Origin: Streptomyces longispororuber
Lineage (GTDB): Bacteria > Actinomycetota > Actinomycetes > Streptomycetales > Streptomycetaceae
Direction of reading: 5' to 3'
NCBI RefSeq assembly: GCF_024448165.1
Contig: NZ_JAMOLN010000113.1
Coordinates: 1-33,434 of the forward strand
Length of the DNA: 33,434 nt
Within the stretch, counting starts at the first letter, position 1, and every line of letters starts with the position of its first letter. Of the stretch, positions 15,362-23,172 are shown one piece after another. Made by a program: the position numbers and the translations under genes. The notes under the pieces are model-generated. The model saw only the letters and a list, made by a program, of their open reading frames with translations, ran no database searches and had not been told where the DNA came from.

Positions 15362-16303
15362 ATGGACGTACTCGGAGGGCTCCTCGAAGGACCGCGGGCA
15401 CGCGGCGCCTTCATGATCCGGGCCTGCTTCGACCTGCCGTGGTCCGTGCGGATCGCCGACGAGGCACCGGTCACCGTGATGATCATGGTGAAGGGTGACG
15501 CGTGGCTCCTGCCGGAGGGCGGTGACCGCACCCCGCGCCACATCCGGCCCGGCGACATCGCCATCGCCCGCGGCCCCGACGCGTACGTCTGCTGCGACGA
15601 CCCGGCCACCGCGCCCCGCGCCGAGATCGGCCCCGGCCAGGTGTGCCGCCCGCTCGGCCCCGCGCACGTCGGCCGCTACAAGGACCTCGGGGTGCGCAAC
15701 TGGGGCGAGACGCCGGACGGACCGGCACAGATGCTCATCGGCACCTACCAGATGCGCGGCGAGATCAGCGCGCGGCTGCTCGACGCGCTGCCGCCGCTGC
15801 TCGTGCTGCCGACCGAGGTGTGGGACTGCCCGCTGACCCCGCTGGTCGCCGAGGAGATCGTGAAGGACGAGCCGGGTCAGGAGGTCGTCCTCGACCGCCT
15901 CCTCGACCTGCTGCTCATCGCCTCCCTGCGGGCCTGGTTCTCCCGGCCCGAGGCGGACGCGCCCGCCTGGTACCGGGCGATGGGCGACCCGGTCGTCGGC
16001 AGCGCGCTGCGGCTCATCCAGGACGACCCCGCCCACCCGTGGAGCGTCACCGAGCTGGCCGGCCGGGCGGGGGTCTCCCGGGCCGCGCTCGCCCGCCGCT
16101 TCACCGACCTGGTCGGCGAGCCCCCGATGACGTACCTCACCGGCTGGCGGCTCGCCCTCGCCGCCGACCTGCTGCGCGACAGCGAGCAGACCGTCGCGTC
16201 GATCGCCCGCCGGATCGGCTACGGCAGCGCCTTCGCCCTCTCCAGCGCCTTCAAGCGGGTCTACGGGGTCAGCCCCCAGGAACACCGCACGCGCGCGGCG
16301 TAG
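15362..16303 (+). CDS. AraC-family regulator with N-terminal cupin domain
   Basis: 313 residues. The N-terminal half (about 1-190) fits the cupin_6 sensor found in many actinobacterial AraC proteins: MIMVKGDAWLLPEGG, RPGDIAIARGPDAYVC, and a loop with C-rich LPTEVWDCPLT. The C-terminus carries two helix-turn-helix motifs: WSVTELAGRAGVSRAALARR (about 222-241) and QTVASIARRIGYGSAFALSS (about 274-293), ending with the usual FKRVYGVSPQEHR. It is divergent from the NmrA-like gene and probably controls it; the ligand is unknown. Start at 15362 supported by the -10 hexamer position. Confidence 0.9.
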   Translation: MDVLGGLLEGPRARGAFMIRACFDLPWSVRIADEAPVTVMIMVKGDAWLLPEGGDRTPRHIRPGDIAIARGPDAYVCCDDPATAPRAEIGPGQVCRPLGPAHVGRYKDLGVRNWGETPDGPAQMLIGTYQMRGEISARLLDALPPLLVLPTEVWDCPLTPLVAEEIVKDEPGQEVVLDRLLDLLLIASLRAWFSRPEADAPAWYRAMGDPVVGSALRLIQDDPAHPWSVTELAGRAGVSRAALARRFTDLVGEPPMTYLTGWRLALAADLLRDSEQTVASIARRIGYGSAFALSSAFKRVYGVSPQEHRTRAA

Positions 16304-16306
16304 CGT
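16301..16306 (+). promoter_or_regulatory. -10 element formed by the upstream TAG stop codon (second AraC-type regulator)
   Basis: TAGCGT begins with the stop codon of the preceding regulator and ends 7 nt before the GTG at 16314, giving leaderless geometry. An AG-rich stretch (16307-16314) lies between. Confidence 0.45.
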
Positions 16307-16313
16307 GGGAGGG

Positions 16314-17009
16314 GTGAGCGACGTGTACGAGGAGCGGGCCGCCCGGGTGCCGGGCGCGGTCGTGTGGACGCGTACCGTCACGGCGGGCACGGCCCCCGCG
16401 GCGCCGGTGCTGCCCGACGGCTGCATGGACCTGATCTGGTGCGAGGGCCGCCTCTTCGTCGCCGGGCCCGACACCCGCGCCCACGCCACGGGACCCGGCG
16501 ACGGCCGCCGCTACGCGGGCATCCGCTTCGCCCCCGGCGCCGCGCCCGCCTACCTCGGCGTCCCCGCCCACGAACTGCGCGACCGGCGCACCGAGTTGAG
16601 CGATCTGTTCGGCGGCGCGGTCGCGCGCAGGCTGGCCGAGCGCGTCGACCGGGCCGCGGACCCCGTGGCGGCGCTGGAGGCGGTCGCCGTCCGGCTGGCC
16701 CGGGCCGGCGAACCGCCCGACCCGCTGCTCACCCACGTCGTGCGGGCCCTGGACGCGGGCCGCAGCGTCACCGAGACGGCCGCCGAGACGGGCCTGGGCA
16801 CCCGCCGCCTGCACCGGCGTTCGCTGGCCGCGTTCGGCTACGGGCCCAAGACGCTGGCCCGCGTCCTGCGCCTCCAGCGGGCCCTGGCGCTGGCCCGCGC
16901 CGGCGTCCCCTTCGCCGAGACCGCCGCCCGCGCCGGATACACCGACCAGGCCCATCTCTCGCGCGACGTCAGGGAGTTGACGGGGGAGACGCTCCGCCGC
17001 CTGGTCTGA
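16314..17009 (+). CDS. AraC-type helix-turn-helix regulator, short N-terminal domain
   Basis: 231 residues with this start. The N-terminal part (PVLPDGCMDLIWCEGRLFVA, GIRFAPGAAPAYLGVPAHEL) matches the DUF6597-type domain of small AraC regulators; the C-terminal part has the AraC DNA-binding pattern RSVTETAAETGLGTRRLHRR and a second helix-turn-helix in VPFAETAARAGYTDQAHLSR. The segment FGYGPKTLARVLRLQRAL is the linker helix between the two. Start choice: GTG 16314 fits a leaderless promoter, while GTG 16323 has GGAGG about 10 nt upstream; I prefer 16314. It follows the first AraC gene by 10 nt, so both may also be co-transcribed. Target unknown; the secreted protein gene 104 bp downstream has its own operator. 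Confidence 0.85.
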   Translation: MSDVYEERAARVPGAVVWTRTVTAGTAPAAPVLPDGCMDLIWCEGRLFVAGPDTRAHATGPGDGRRYAGIRFAPGAAPAYLGVPAHELRDRRTELSDLFGGAVARRLAERVDRAADPVAALEAVAVRLARAGEPPDPLLTHVVRALDAGRSVTETAAETGLGTRRLHRRSLAAFGYGPKTLARVLRLQRALALARAGVPFAETAARAGYTDQAHLSRDVRELTGETLRRLV

Positions 17010-17080
17010 GCCCGCGGCGCCCATGGCGTTCGCAGCGCCCGCAGTGTTGCGATCACATGGCGGGACCCGCCGGAACCTGG

Positions 17081-17098
17081 CGTCGAAGCGCTTCGACG
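17081..17098. promoter_or_regulatory. Perfect 18-bp palindrome, LacI-family-type operator
   Basis: CGTCGAAGCGCTTCGACG is a perfect inverted repeat with a central CG, the form typical of LacI-family operators for sugar genes in Streptomyces. It ends 15 bp before the ATG of the secreted DUF6250-like protein, a repressing position. Confidence 0.7.
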
Positions 17099-17113
17099 TC
17101 CAGAGTGGCGGCC

Positions 17114-17854
17114 ATGAACCCGCTCACGTCCCGCCGCGCCTTCGGCGGCGCCCTTCTCGCGGGCGCCGCCGCCGCACTGCTCCCGGCCACCGCCTCCGCC
17201 ACGGCCACCGCCCCTGCCACGCACCACGGCCCCCGCGGCCGCCTGCTCGCTGCCGACGACTTCCGTCACGGACTGGCCCGCTGGGCCGTCGAACTGGAAC
17301 AGGGCGGCAGCGTCACCGCGCGCCGCGGCGTCCTCGACGTGAACGTCCCGGCGGGCGCCACCGTCTGGTTCCGACAGCGCCTCACCGGCCCCTACGTCCT
17401 GTCGTACACGGCGACACCGGTCGCGGCGGGCGGCGCCTGGGACCGGGTCTCCGACCTCAACAACTTCTGGAACGCGACGGACGTCCGCTCACCGGACGAC
17501 CTCTTCGTCACCCCGCGCGGCGGCGCCCTCGCCGAGTACGACTACCTCAAGGCGTACTACGTCGGCTTCGGCGCCAACACCAACACGACGACCCGGCTGC
17601 GCCGCTACGTCGGCGAACCCGGCAACCGCCCGCTGATCCACGACTACACCGAGCCGCTGCTCACCGCCAACGAACCGAACCGGGTCCGCATCGTCTCCGA
17701 CGGCTCCACGGTCCGCTGGTGGAACAACGGCCGCCTCGTCCTCGACCACACGGACCCGGACCCGTACACGAGCGGCCACTTCGCCTTCCGCACCACGTGG
17801 AGCCACTTCAGGATCACGGACTTCGAGGTGCGCCGCCCCCCGCACAGGTACTAG
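17114..17854 (+). CDS. Tat-exported DUF6250-like protein, probably carbohydrate-acting
   Basis: 246 residues. SRRAFGGALLAGAAAALLPATASA (start about residue 6) is a Tat-type signal with its twin arginine. The mature part reads as a single beta-sandwich: LLAADDFRHGLARW, VWFRQRLTGPYVLSY, SDLNNFWNATD, then YYVGFGANTNTTTRLRRYVG and a C-terminal FAFRTTWSHFRITDFEVR. I recognise this as the DUF6250 type, similar in fold to concanavalin A-like domains and to proteins seen in polysaccharide utilisation loci; this is from memory. No catalytic residues can be named. The 18-bp palindrome upstream suggests sugar-dependent repression. Its stop overlaps the stop of the convergent VOC gene in CTAG. There is no strong Shine-Dalgarno. 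Confidence 0.75.
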   Translation: MNPLTSRRAFGGALLAGAAAALLPATASATATAPATHHGPRGRLLAADDFRHGLARWAVELEQGGSVTARRGVLDVNVPAGATVWFRQRLTGPYVLSYTATPVAAGGAWDRVSDLNNFWNATDVRSPDDLFVTPRGGALAEYDYLKAYYVGFGANTNTTTRLRRYVGEPGNRPLIHDYTEPLLTANEPNRVRIVSDGSTVRWWNNGRLVLDHTDPDPYTSGHFAFRTTWSHFRITDFEVRRPPHRY

Positions 17855-18228
17855 GTCAGGGGCGCGAAGAGGTCCGCCTGGTTGCCGTCCGGGTCGTGCA
17901 CGACCGCGTACCGCTGCCCCCAGACGGCGTCCCACGGCTTGACCTCGCCGTGGTGCCCGGCGGCGGTCAGCTCCTCGTACTTCGCGTCGACCCCGGCCGC
18001 GTCGCCGCAGTGGAAGGCGAGCGCGATCCGGCCGCGGCCGACGCCGTCGGAGGCTTCGACGGGATCGAACATCAGCCGGATCCCGCCGGGCAACTCCGCT
18101 TCCACGTGCGGGAGTTGCTCGGCGCCGTCGGGGAAGGTGAGGCCGAGGCGCCGGTAGAAGGCCAGCGAGGCGGCCAGGTCGGTGGTGGCGACGCCGATGG
18201 CGTCGAGACGGACACTGATCTCGTTCAT
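17851..18228 (-). CDS. VOC family (glyoxalase/bleomycin-resistance fold) protein
   Basis: 125 residues, a normal length for a single-domain VOC protein made of two beta-alpha-beta-beta-beta modules. The N-terminal LDAIGVATTDLAASLAFYRR is the typical first module; the C-terminal WGQRYAVVHDPDGNQADLF is the second, with the DPDGN turn. Possible metal ligands are Glu in HVEAELPGG and Asp in YAVVHDPDGN. The role may be a small-molecule dioxygenase, isomerase or binding protein. The ATG at 18228 is chosen because TACGGT ends 6 nt before it (leaderless); longer frames upstream are not supported. Confidence 0.85.
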   Translation of the reverse strand: MNEISVRLDAIGVATTDLAASLAFYRRLGLTFPDGAEQLPHVEAELPGGIRLMFDPVEASDGVGRGRIALAFHCGDAAGVDAKYEELTAAGHHGEVKPWDAVWGQRYAVVHDPDGNQADLFAPLT

Positions 18229-18234
18229 GTCCTC

Positions 18235-18240
18235 ACCGTA
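18235..18240 (-). promoter_or_regulatory. -10 element of predicted leaderless promoter (VOC gene)
   Basis: TACGGT on the minus strand ends 6 nt before the ATG at 18228. GAGGAC lies between, but too close to the ATG to be a normal Shine-Dalgarno. Confidence 0.5.
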
Positions 18241-18325
18241 GGCGCGCCGCAGCTCACCGGTCTTGTACGAAACGGACGCCCCTCGTCTCCTTGCGCGGCG
18301 CAGACGGCGGTCGTACACGGGAGGT

Positions 18326-18982
18326 ATGACCCCCGCCGAGACGCTCGTAGCAGCCGCACCGCCGCCGGCGAACCCGGTCACGCTGGAGGCGACGTACGAC
18401 CCCGCGCCGTCCCGCTGGCTGTGGCTCGTGAAGTGGCTGCTGGCCCTGCCCCACTACCTGGTCCTCGCCGTCCTCTTCGTCGCCTTCGTCGTCGTCACCG
18501 TGATCGCCTGGTTCGCGATCCTGATCACCGCGCGCTACCCGAGGGCCCTGTTCGGCTTCAACGTCGGTGTGCTGCGCTGGAGTTGGCGGGTCTCCTACTA
18601 CGCGTACGGCACCCTCGGCACGGACCGCTACCCGCCCTTCAGCCTCGCCGTGGTCCCCGACTACCCGGCCCACCTGGACGTCGCGTACCCCGAGCGCCTG
18701 TCGCGCGGCCTCATCTTCGTCAAGGGCTGGCTGCTGATCCTGCCGCAGTGGCTGCTCGTCTCGCTGCTGGTCGGCGGCAGCACGTCCACGGGCGGCGTCG
18801 CCGCGCTCCTCACCCTCTACGCGGGCGTCGCGCTGCTCTTCACCGGGATCTACCCGCGCGGCATGTACGACCTGAACCTCGGCGCCCACCGCTGGGCGGC
18901 GCGGGTCGTGGCGTACGGGGCGCTGATGACGGACGTGTACCCGCCGTTCCGGCTCGACCAGGGGGAGCGCGAGCCGCAGTAG
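18326..18982 (+). CDS. DUF4389 membrane protein
   Basis: 218 residues. Membrane segments are visible at about 34-65 (WLLALPHYLVLAVLFVAFVV and beyond) and 135-170. The family repeats RYPRALFGFNVGVLRWSWRV and a second copy YPRGMYDLNLGAHRWAARVV, each followed by TDxYPPF, are the DUF4389 hallmark; the protein has two such units. Function is unknown. The ATG at 18326 follows GGAGGT very closely (1 nt), and a weak TACACG lies 6 nt upstream, so translation may begin on a leaderless message. It is divergent from the VOC gene and followed 9 nt later by the ThuA gene. Confidence 0.85.
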   Translation: MTPAETLVAAAPPPANPVTLEATYDPAPSRWLWLVKWLLALPHYLVLAVLFVAFVVVTVIAWFAILITARYPRALFGFNVGVLRWSWRVSYYAYGTLGTDRYPPFSLAVVPDYPAHLDVAYPERLSRGLIFVKGWLLILPQWLLVSLLVGGSTSTGGVAALLTLYAGVALLFTGIYPRGMYDLNLGAHRWAARVVAYGALMTDVYPPFRLDQGEREPQ

Positions 18983-18985
18983 GGT
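18980..18985 (+). promoter_or_regulatory. -10 element formed by the TAG stop codon of the DUF4389 gene (ThuA gene promoter)
   Basis: TAGGGT starts with the stop codon of the preceding gene and ends 6 nt before the ATG at 18992; there is no Shine-Dalgarno for that ATG. Confidence 0.5.
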
Positions 18986-18991
18986 CCGCGC

Positions 18992-19666
18992 ATGGTCGAC
19001 ATCCTCCTGTACACGCGCACGGCCGACTACCGCCACGACTCCATCCCGCACGCCGTCGCCACCCTGTCCGCCGTCCCCGGGTTCGCGGTGCGGCACACCG
19101 AGGACCCGGACGCGTTCGCGACGGCCGTCGGCCGGCGGCCGGACGCGGTCGTCTTCCTCTCGACCAGCGGCGACGTCCTCACCCCCGCAGGGCGGGAGCG
19201 GCTCGCGGCGTACGTCGACGGCGGCGGCGGCTTCGCCGGTGTGCACGCGGCGGCCTGCACCGAGTACGGCTGGCCGTACTACGGGGAGCTGCTCGCGGCC
19301 CGCTTCGACCGGCACCCCGCCTACCAGCCGGGCCGCCTCACCGTCACCGACCACGACCACCCTGCGACCCGGCACCTCGGTGGCGCCTGGGAGTTCACGG
19401 ACGAGTGGTACGACTTCCGGTCCGACCCGCGCGCGGGCGACCCGGCCACACGGGTCCTCGCGTGCGCCGACGAGTCCTCGTACGAGGGCGCGGCGACGGG
19501 CGGCGGCCACCCGCTGGTGTGGTGCCGCGCGCAGGGTGCGGGCCGGGTCTTCTACACGGCGCTCGGCCACGCCGCGTCCGCCTACGACGACCCGGACTTC
19601 CGGGCGCATCTGACGGGTGGCATCCGGTGGGCGGCCGGGGGGACGCCCACCGGGTCCGGTTCCTGA
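18992..19666 (+). CDS. ThuA-like domain protein
   Basis: 224 residues covering one whole ThuA-like (class I glutamine amidotransferase-fold) domain. Visible signs are YTRTADYRHDSIPHAVATL at the start, DAVVFLSTSGDVLTPAGRE, GGGGFAGVHAAACTEYGWPYY (about 77-97; the GVHAA turn is the family signature), and GRVFYTALGHAASAYDDPDF near the end. The nucleophile cysteine of amidotransferases is not at its usual place. ThuA of rhizobia is linked to trehalose and sucrose breakdown via 3-keto sugars; for this protein only a general role in sugar metabolism can be suggested. No signal peptide. It converges on the M20 gene with 6 nt between stops. Confidence 0.88.
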   Translation: MVDILLYTRTADYRHDSIPHAVATLSAVPGFAVRHTEDPDAFATAVGRRPDAVVFLSTSGDVLTPAGRERLAAYVDGGGGFAGVHAAACTEYGWPYYGELLAARFDRHPAYQPGRLTVTDHDHPATRHLGGAWEFTDEWYDFRSDPRAGDPATRVLACADESSYEGAATGGGHPLVWCRAQGAGRVFYTALGHAASAYDDPDFRAHLTGGIRWAAGGTPTGSGS

Positions 19667-19672
19667 CGCGGC

Positions 19673-20983
19673 TCAGCGGTGGGCGCGCTCGGCGAGCCAG
19701 CCCGCCATGGCCCGCACCCCGACGCCGATGGCCCGCTCGTCGGGGGTGAAGTCGCCGTAGTGCGGATAGCTCCGGGTGATCACGCTGCCCGGCGTCCGGA
19801 CACCGAGGAAGGTGTACGTGCCGGGGATCCGGTCCAGGAACAGCGCGTAGTCCTCCCCGTTGAACGGGAAGGCGGCGTGCGCCGTGGTCACCGCGCCGGC
19901 GCCGAGGACCCGGCGCAGCCGCCGCCCGAGCGCGAGGGCGTCCTCCGCTGGACAGACCAGGGCCGGGAACGGGTCCTTCGGGAAGTCCACCACGGCGCCC
20001 TCGTACGGTGCGGCCAGCCGCCGGATCGCCGCCCGGACCTCGACGTACCGCTCCTCGGGCCAGCAGCGGTAGGACACGGGCACCGTGACCCCGCCGGTGC
20101 CGGGGTCCTGCACGACGCCCGCCCGGACCACGACGAACGAGGCCAGCGGCCCGTGTGCCGTCTGCACGTCCGCGACCATCTTCTCCAGGTCCGCGGGCGT
20201 CTGCGGGGGCGCCACCGTGGCGAGCCCCTTGATCCCGTCGGCGAGCCGCCCGGCCGCCGCGAGGGCGTCGGGGCCGGAAACCGTGATCGTGGCGCCGTCC
20301 TGGCCGGGCAGCCCGCTGCCGGGCGTCACGGCGAACTGCCCGACCGGGAACGGCCCGCAGTGCAGCGCGTGGATCTCCTCGGGCCCGAACGTCTCCAGGA
20401 CCCCGTCCGCGAGCATCGCGCGGGCGCCGGCCAGGGCCTCCTCGCCGGGCTGGAACAGGAAGACCACCGTGCCGGCGAGCCGGTGTCTCAGCCGGGCCAG
20501 CGCCTGTGCGGCGCCCACGCCCACCGTGGTGTGGACGTCGTGCCCGCAGACGTGCGCCGGCTCGGTGCCGCCGGTGACGATCCCGGCCGGCGGCACGGCG
20601 TCCATGTCGGCGCGGTAGGCGACGGTCCGGCCCGGGTGCGCTCCCTTCAGCACGCCGACGACACCGAAACCGCCCACACCGGTCGTCACCGTGAGCCCGG
20701 CGGCGCGCAACAGCCGGCTCACCGTCCGGGAGGTGGTCCGCTCGGCGCCGGCGAGTTCGGGATGTGCGTGGAGTGTGCGGCGCAGCGCGATCAGGCCGGG
20801 TTCGAGCCGCCGGGTGACGGCGTCGACCTCGGTCTGGCCCACGGGGCCGCGACGGCTGCCGGGGCCGCCGGTGTCCGAGGCGACGGCGGAGCCGGCCGGG
20901 GTCAGGGCGGTCAGGCCGGCGGCCGCGGTGCCGCCGAGCAGGGTGCGGCGGTTCAGGGCGCCGGGCTTGTCGGGACGGTTCAT
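19673..20983 (-). CDS. Tat-exported M20 family amidohydrolase/peptidase
   Basis: 436 residues. The N-terminus has a Tat signal, NRRTLLGGTAAAGLTALTPA (11-30). The metallo-hydrolase signs follow: LRRTLHAHPELAG (67-79), YRADMDAVP (123-131), AHVCGHDVHTT (143-153) with the CGHDxH metal site, and FQPGEEALAGA (177-187) with catalytic and ligand glutamates; GEDYALFLD near 390 and the C-terminal HYGDFTPDE fit the family. Relatives such as hippurate hydrolase or N-acyl-amino-acid amidohydrolases cleave N-acyl bonds. Export makes scavenging of acylated amino acids plausible. GGGGGGAA precedes the ATG at about 3 nt. On the minus strand TAGGGT (21048-21043) is a weak -10 candidate about 55 nt upstream. 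Confidence 0.88.
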   Translation of the reverse strand: MNRPDKPGALNRRTLLGGTAAAGLTALTPAGSAVASDTGGPGSRRGPVGQTEVDAVTRRLEPGLIALRRTLHAHPELAGAERTTSRTVSRLLRAAGLTVTTGVGGFGVVGVLKGAHPGRTVAYRADMDAVPPAGIVTGGTEPAHVCGHDVHTTVGVGAAQALARLRHRLAGTVVFLFQPGEEALAGARAMLADGVLETFGPEEIHALHCGPFPVGQFAVTPGSGLPGQDGATITVSGPDALAAAGRLADGIKGLATVAPPQTPADLEKMVADVQTAHGPLASFVVVRAGVVQDPGTGGVTVPVSYRCWPEERYVEVRAAIRRLAAPYEGAVVDFPKDPFPALVCPAEDALALGRRLRRVLGAGAVTTAHAAFPFNGEDYALFLDRIPGTYTFLGVRTPGSVITRSYPHYGDFTPDERAIGVGVRAMAGWLAERAHR

Positions 20984-21109
20984 GCTTCCCCCCAGGGTCG
21001 CGGTGCGGACGGACAGGTGCGAACGACTGTCCGGACCGGCCCACCCTAGATCAGCGACGACGGCGCTGGAGCGGACCAACACCCCCTGTGGGTAAGGGAG
21101 ATGAGACGG

Positions 21110-22027
21110 TCAGACGTCCCGTACCGCCGCCGCGATCCGCGCCACCGCCGCCGGTCCCACCCGGCAGCAGCCGCCGATCAGCCGGGCCCCGGCGCGCCGC
21201 CAGCCCTCGATCAGCTCCGGCTCGAACGTGGCCCGCCCGGTCCAGGCCCGCGCCCCGGCGTCCCACCGCTCGCCGCTGTTCGGGTAGACCACGACCGGCT
21301 TGCCGGTGACCCGGGCCGCGGTCCGAACGGCTGCCTCGACGTCCTGCGGGGCACAGCAGTTGACCCCGACCGCGACGATCTCGTCCACGTCGGCGGCGAG
21401 CGCGAACGCCTCCTCCAGGGGCTGTCCGGCGCGGGTGTGCCCGCCCTCGACGCTGTACGACAGCCAGGCCGGCACCCCGAGTCCGCGCACCGCCCGCAGC
21501 AGGGCCCTGGCCTCGTCCGCGTCGGGCACGGTCTCCAGGGCCAGGGCGTCGGGTCCGGCCGCCGCGAGCACGTCGAGGCGCGGCCGGTGGAAGGCTTCGA
21601 GCTCGGCCACGCTCAGTCCGTAGCGGCCGCGGTACTCGGACCCGTCGGCGAGCATCGCCCCGTAGGGCCCCGCGGACGCGGCCACCCACAGCGGCCGGTC
21701 GGCGCCGGCTTCGCGGGCCGCCGTGCGCGCCAACTCGACGCTCAGGGCGATGAGTTCGGCGGCCCGTGGGTGGTCGATGCCGTGCGCCGCGAAACCCTCG
21801 AAGGTGGCCTGGTAGCTCGCGGTGATCGCGACGCTCGCCCCCGCCTCGTAGTAGGCCCGGTGCGCCGCGACGACCGCCTCCGGCGCCTCGGCGAGCGCCC
21901 GGGCGGACCACAGCGCGTCACCGAGCTCGCACCCGGCGGCCGCCAGCTGGTTCGAGAGGCCGCCGTCGAGGACGGTGACGCCGGGGCCGGCGAGTGCGGA
22001 GGAGAACGGGACGGAGGCGCTGCTCAT
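21110..22027 (-). CDS. mmuM: Homocysteine S-methyltransferase
   Basis: 305 residues, the usual length of MmuM. It transfers a methyl group from S-methylmethionine (or S-adenosylmethionine) to homocysteine, giving methionine. The zinc ligands are visible: C224 in GVNCCAPQD (221-229) and the pair C287-C288 in GGCCRVGP. The N-terminal LDGGLSNQLAAAG and SYQATFEGFA are family-typical. Cytosolic. Its promoter appears leaderless: TAGCGT ends 7 nt before the ATG. It lies 48 nt downstream of the SDR gene and 126 nt upstream of the M20 gene, all on the same strand. Confidence 0.92.
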   Translation of the reverse strand: MSSASVPFSSALAGPGVTVLDGGLSNQLAAAGCELGDALWSARALAEAPEAVVAAHRAYYEAGASVAITASYQATFEGFAAHGIDHPRAAELIALSVELARTAAREAGADRPLWVAASAGPYGAMLADGSEYRGRYGLSVAELEAFHRPRLDVLAAAGPDALALETVPDADEARALLRAVRGLGVPAWLSYSVEGGHTRAGQPLEEAFALAADVDEIVAVGVNCCAPQDVEAAVRTAARVTGKPVVVYPNSGERWDAGARAWTGRATFEPELIEGWRRAGARLIGGCCRVGPAAVARIAAAVRDV

Positions 22028-22034
22028 GCCGTCG

Positions 22035-22040
22035 ACGCTA
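22035..22040 (-). promoter_or_regulatory. -10 element of predicted leaderless promoter (mmuM)
   Basis: TAGCGT on the minus strand ends 7 nt before the ATG at 22027, with no Shine-Dalgarno between. Confidence 0.5.
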
Positions 22041-22075
22041 ATCGATGCCGCGGTCGGGTGCTGGTCAGGCGCCGG

Positions 22076-22936
22076 TCAGGCGTCGAAGGCCGTCGCACGG
22101 GAGACCTTCTCCCACGCCGCGACCTCTTCGCGCACCGCGTCCAGATGCCCGACCACCGCGTCCACCCCGTCGTCGCCGAGGGGCAGCCGCAGCGGCGTCG
22201 CGTCCGAGGCGAGCGCCGCGATGACCGTCGCGGCGGCCTTGGCCGGGTCGCCCGGTTCGGCGGCGGCGCGGGTGTGCTCCTCCATCATGGTGCGGGTCGC
22301 GCCGACCGTGGCCGCATAGTCGGAGGAGCCGGAGTGCTCGGGGTTCTCGGGCAGCGGGGCGCTGGCGCTGAGGTTCCCCATGAAGTTCGTACGGAAAGCG
22401 CCCGGCTCCACCACCAGGACCTTGATGCCGAGCGGCGCCACCTCGTCCCGCAGCGCCTCCGAGAAGCCTTCGAGGGCGAATTTCGTCCCGCTGTACGCCG
22501 AGACCCCCGCGAAGGACATCTGCCCGCCCATGCTGCTCATCTGCACGATCGCCCCGGAGCGCCGCTCGCGCATGTGCGGAAGGACGGCCCTGACCAGCGC
22601 CGCGGGACCGAAGAAGTGCAGGTCGAACAGGTCGCGCAGTTCGGCCTCCGTGGTCTCCTCGGCGGCGCCGACGTGCCCGCGCCCCGCGTTGTTCACCAGC
22701 ACGTCGATCCGCCCGTGCCGCGCCACGACGTCGGCGACGACCGCGGCGGGGGCGGCGGTGTCCGTCACGTCGAGGCGCTGCGCCTCGACGCGGCCCGGGT
22801 GCGCCTCGACCAGATCGGCGAGCGCCTCGGGCCGGCGGGCGGTGGCGACCACGACGTCGCCCGCGGCGACGGCCGCCGTCGTGAAGGCGCGCCCGAAGCC
22901 GCTGTTCGCCCCGGTGATCAGCCAGACCTTGCTCAT
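22076..22936 (-). CDS. Short-chain dehydrogenase/reductase (classical SDR)
   Basis: 286 residues. The NAD(P) site is TGANSGFG (8-15), followed by NNAG and the catalytic set Ser in MSSMGG and YSGTK (Tyr and Lys of YxxxK). VEPGAFRTNF is the usual loop after the active site. An Arg in ATARRPEAL after the second strand suggests NADPH. Proteins of this shape are common as oxidoreductases of unknown substrate in Streptomyces. GAGGT lies 5-6 nt before the ATG at 22936, which fixes that start in preference to an ATG 12 nt upstream. Confidence 0.9.
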   Translation of the reverse strand: MSKVWLITGANSGFGRAFTTAAVAAGDVVVATARRPEALADLVEAHPGRVEAQRLDVTDTAAPAAVVADVVARHGRIDVLVNNAGRGHVGAAEETTEAELRDLFDLHFFGPAALVRAVLPHMRERRSGAIVQMSSMGGQMSFAGVSAYSGTKFALEGFSEALRDEVAPLGIKVLVVEPGAFRTNFMGNLSASAPLPENPEHSGSSDYAATVGATRTMMEEHTRAAAEPGDPAKAAATVIAALASDATPLRLPLGDDGVDAVVGHLDAVREEVAAWEKVSRATAFDA

Positions 22937-23172
22937 CGTGGACCTCAACTCGTCGACATGCGCCGGGACTTGTCCGCCCGGCGATGCCTCCAGGCTTCCG
23001 CGTGCGGCCGATTGCGTCCAAGACCCCCTGTCATAGCTGACGGCTATCGGTCGTCCGGCCCGTGTCGCAGCCCTGTTGACCTGGCTGTAACACCCCTCTA
23101 CCTTCGCCTTGTTCGTAATGACGGCTGCCGTTCGAGATCTCGGATGAACGGATGCGTGAGGGGACGTGCGCG
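22937..23172. promoter_or_regulatory. Divergent promoter region between SDR and MFS genes, with CGAGATCTCG palindrome
   Basis: This 236-bp gap holds no gene. At 23133-23142 CGAGATCTCG is a perfect palindrome; further out CCGTTC (23128-23133) and GAACGG (23146-23151) are inverted arms, so the whole 23128-23151 element is an imperfect dyad 22-45 bp before the MFS start. Its form resembles IclR- or GntR-family operators. TTGACCTGGCTGTAACAC near 23079-23096 is AT-richer and may be part of a promoter. Confidence 0.45.

Noticed and set aside
16364..17113. Extended frame that would fuse an N-terminal part to the DUF6250-like protein
   Set aside because: The upstream part is the shifted frame of the AraC regulator; the Tat signal starts at ATG 17114, after a promoter-like gap with a palindrome.
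19673..20983. M20 hydrolase as the degrading enzyme of the Dap polymer
   Set aside because: It is nearly 7 kb away, has no shared promoter signs, and the family usually cleaves N-acyl bonds of small substrates; no evidence links it.
22063..22082. GGTCAGGCG twice in an 11-bp period at the end of the SDR gene
   Set aside because: It overlaps the stop codon and coding sequence, and a nine-base repeat in this base composition may be chance.
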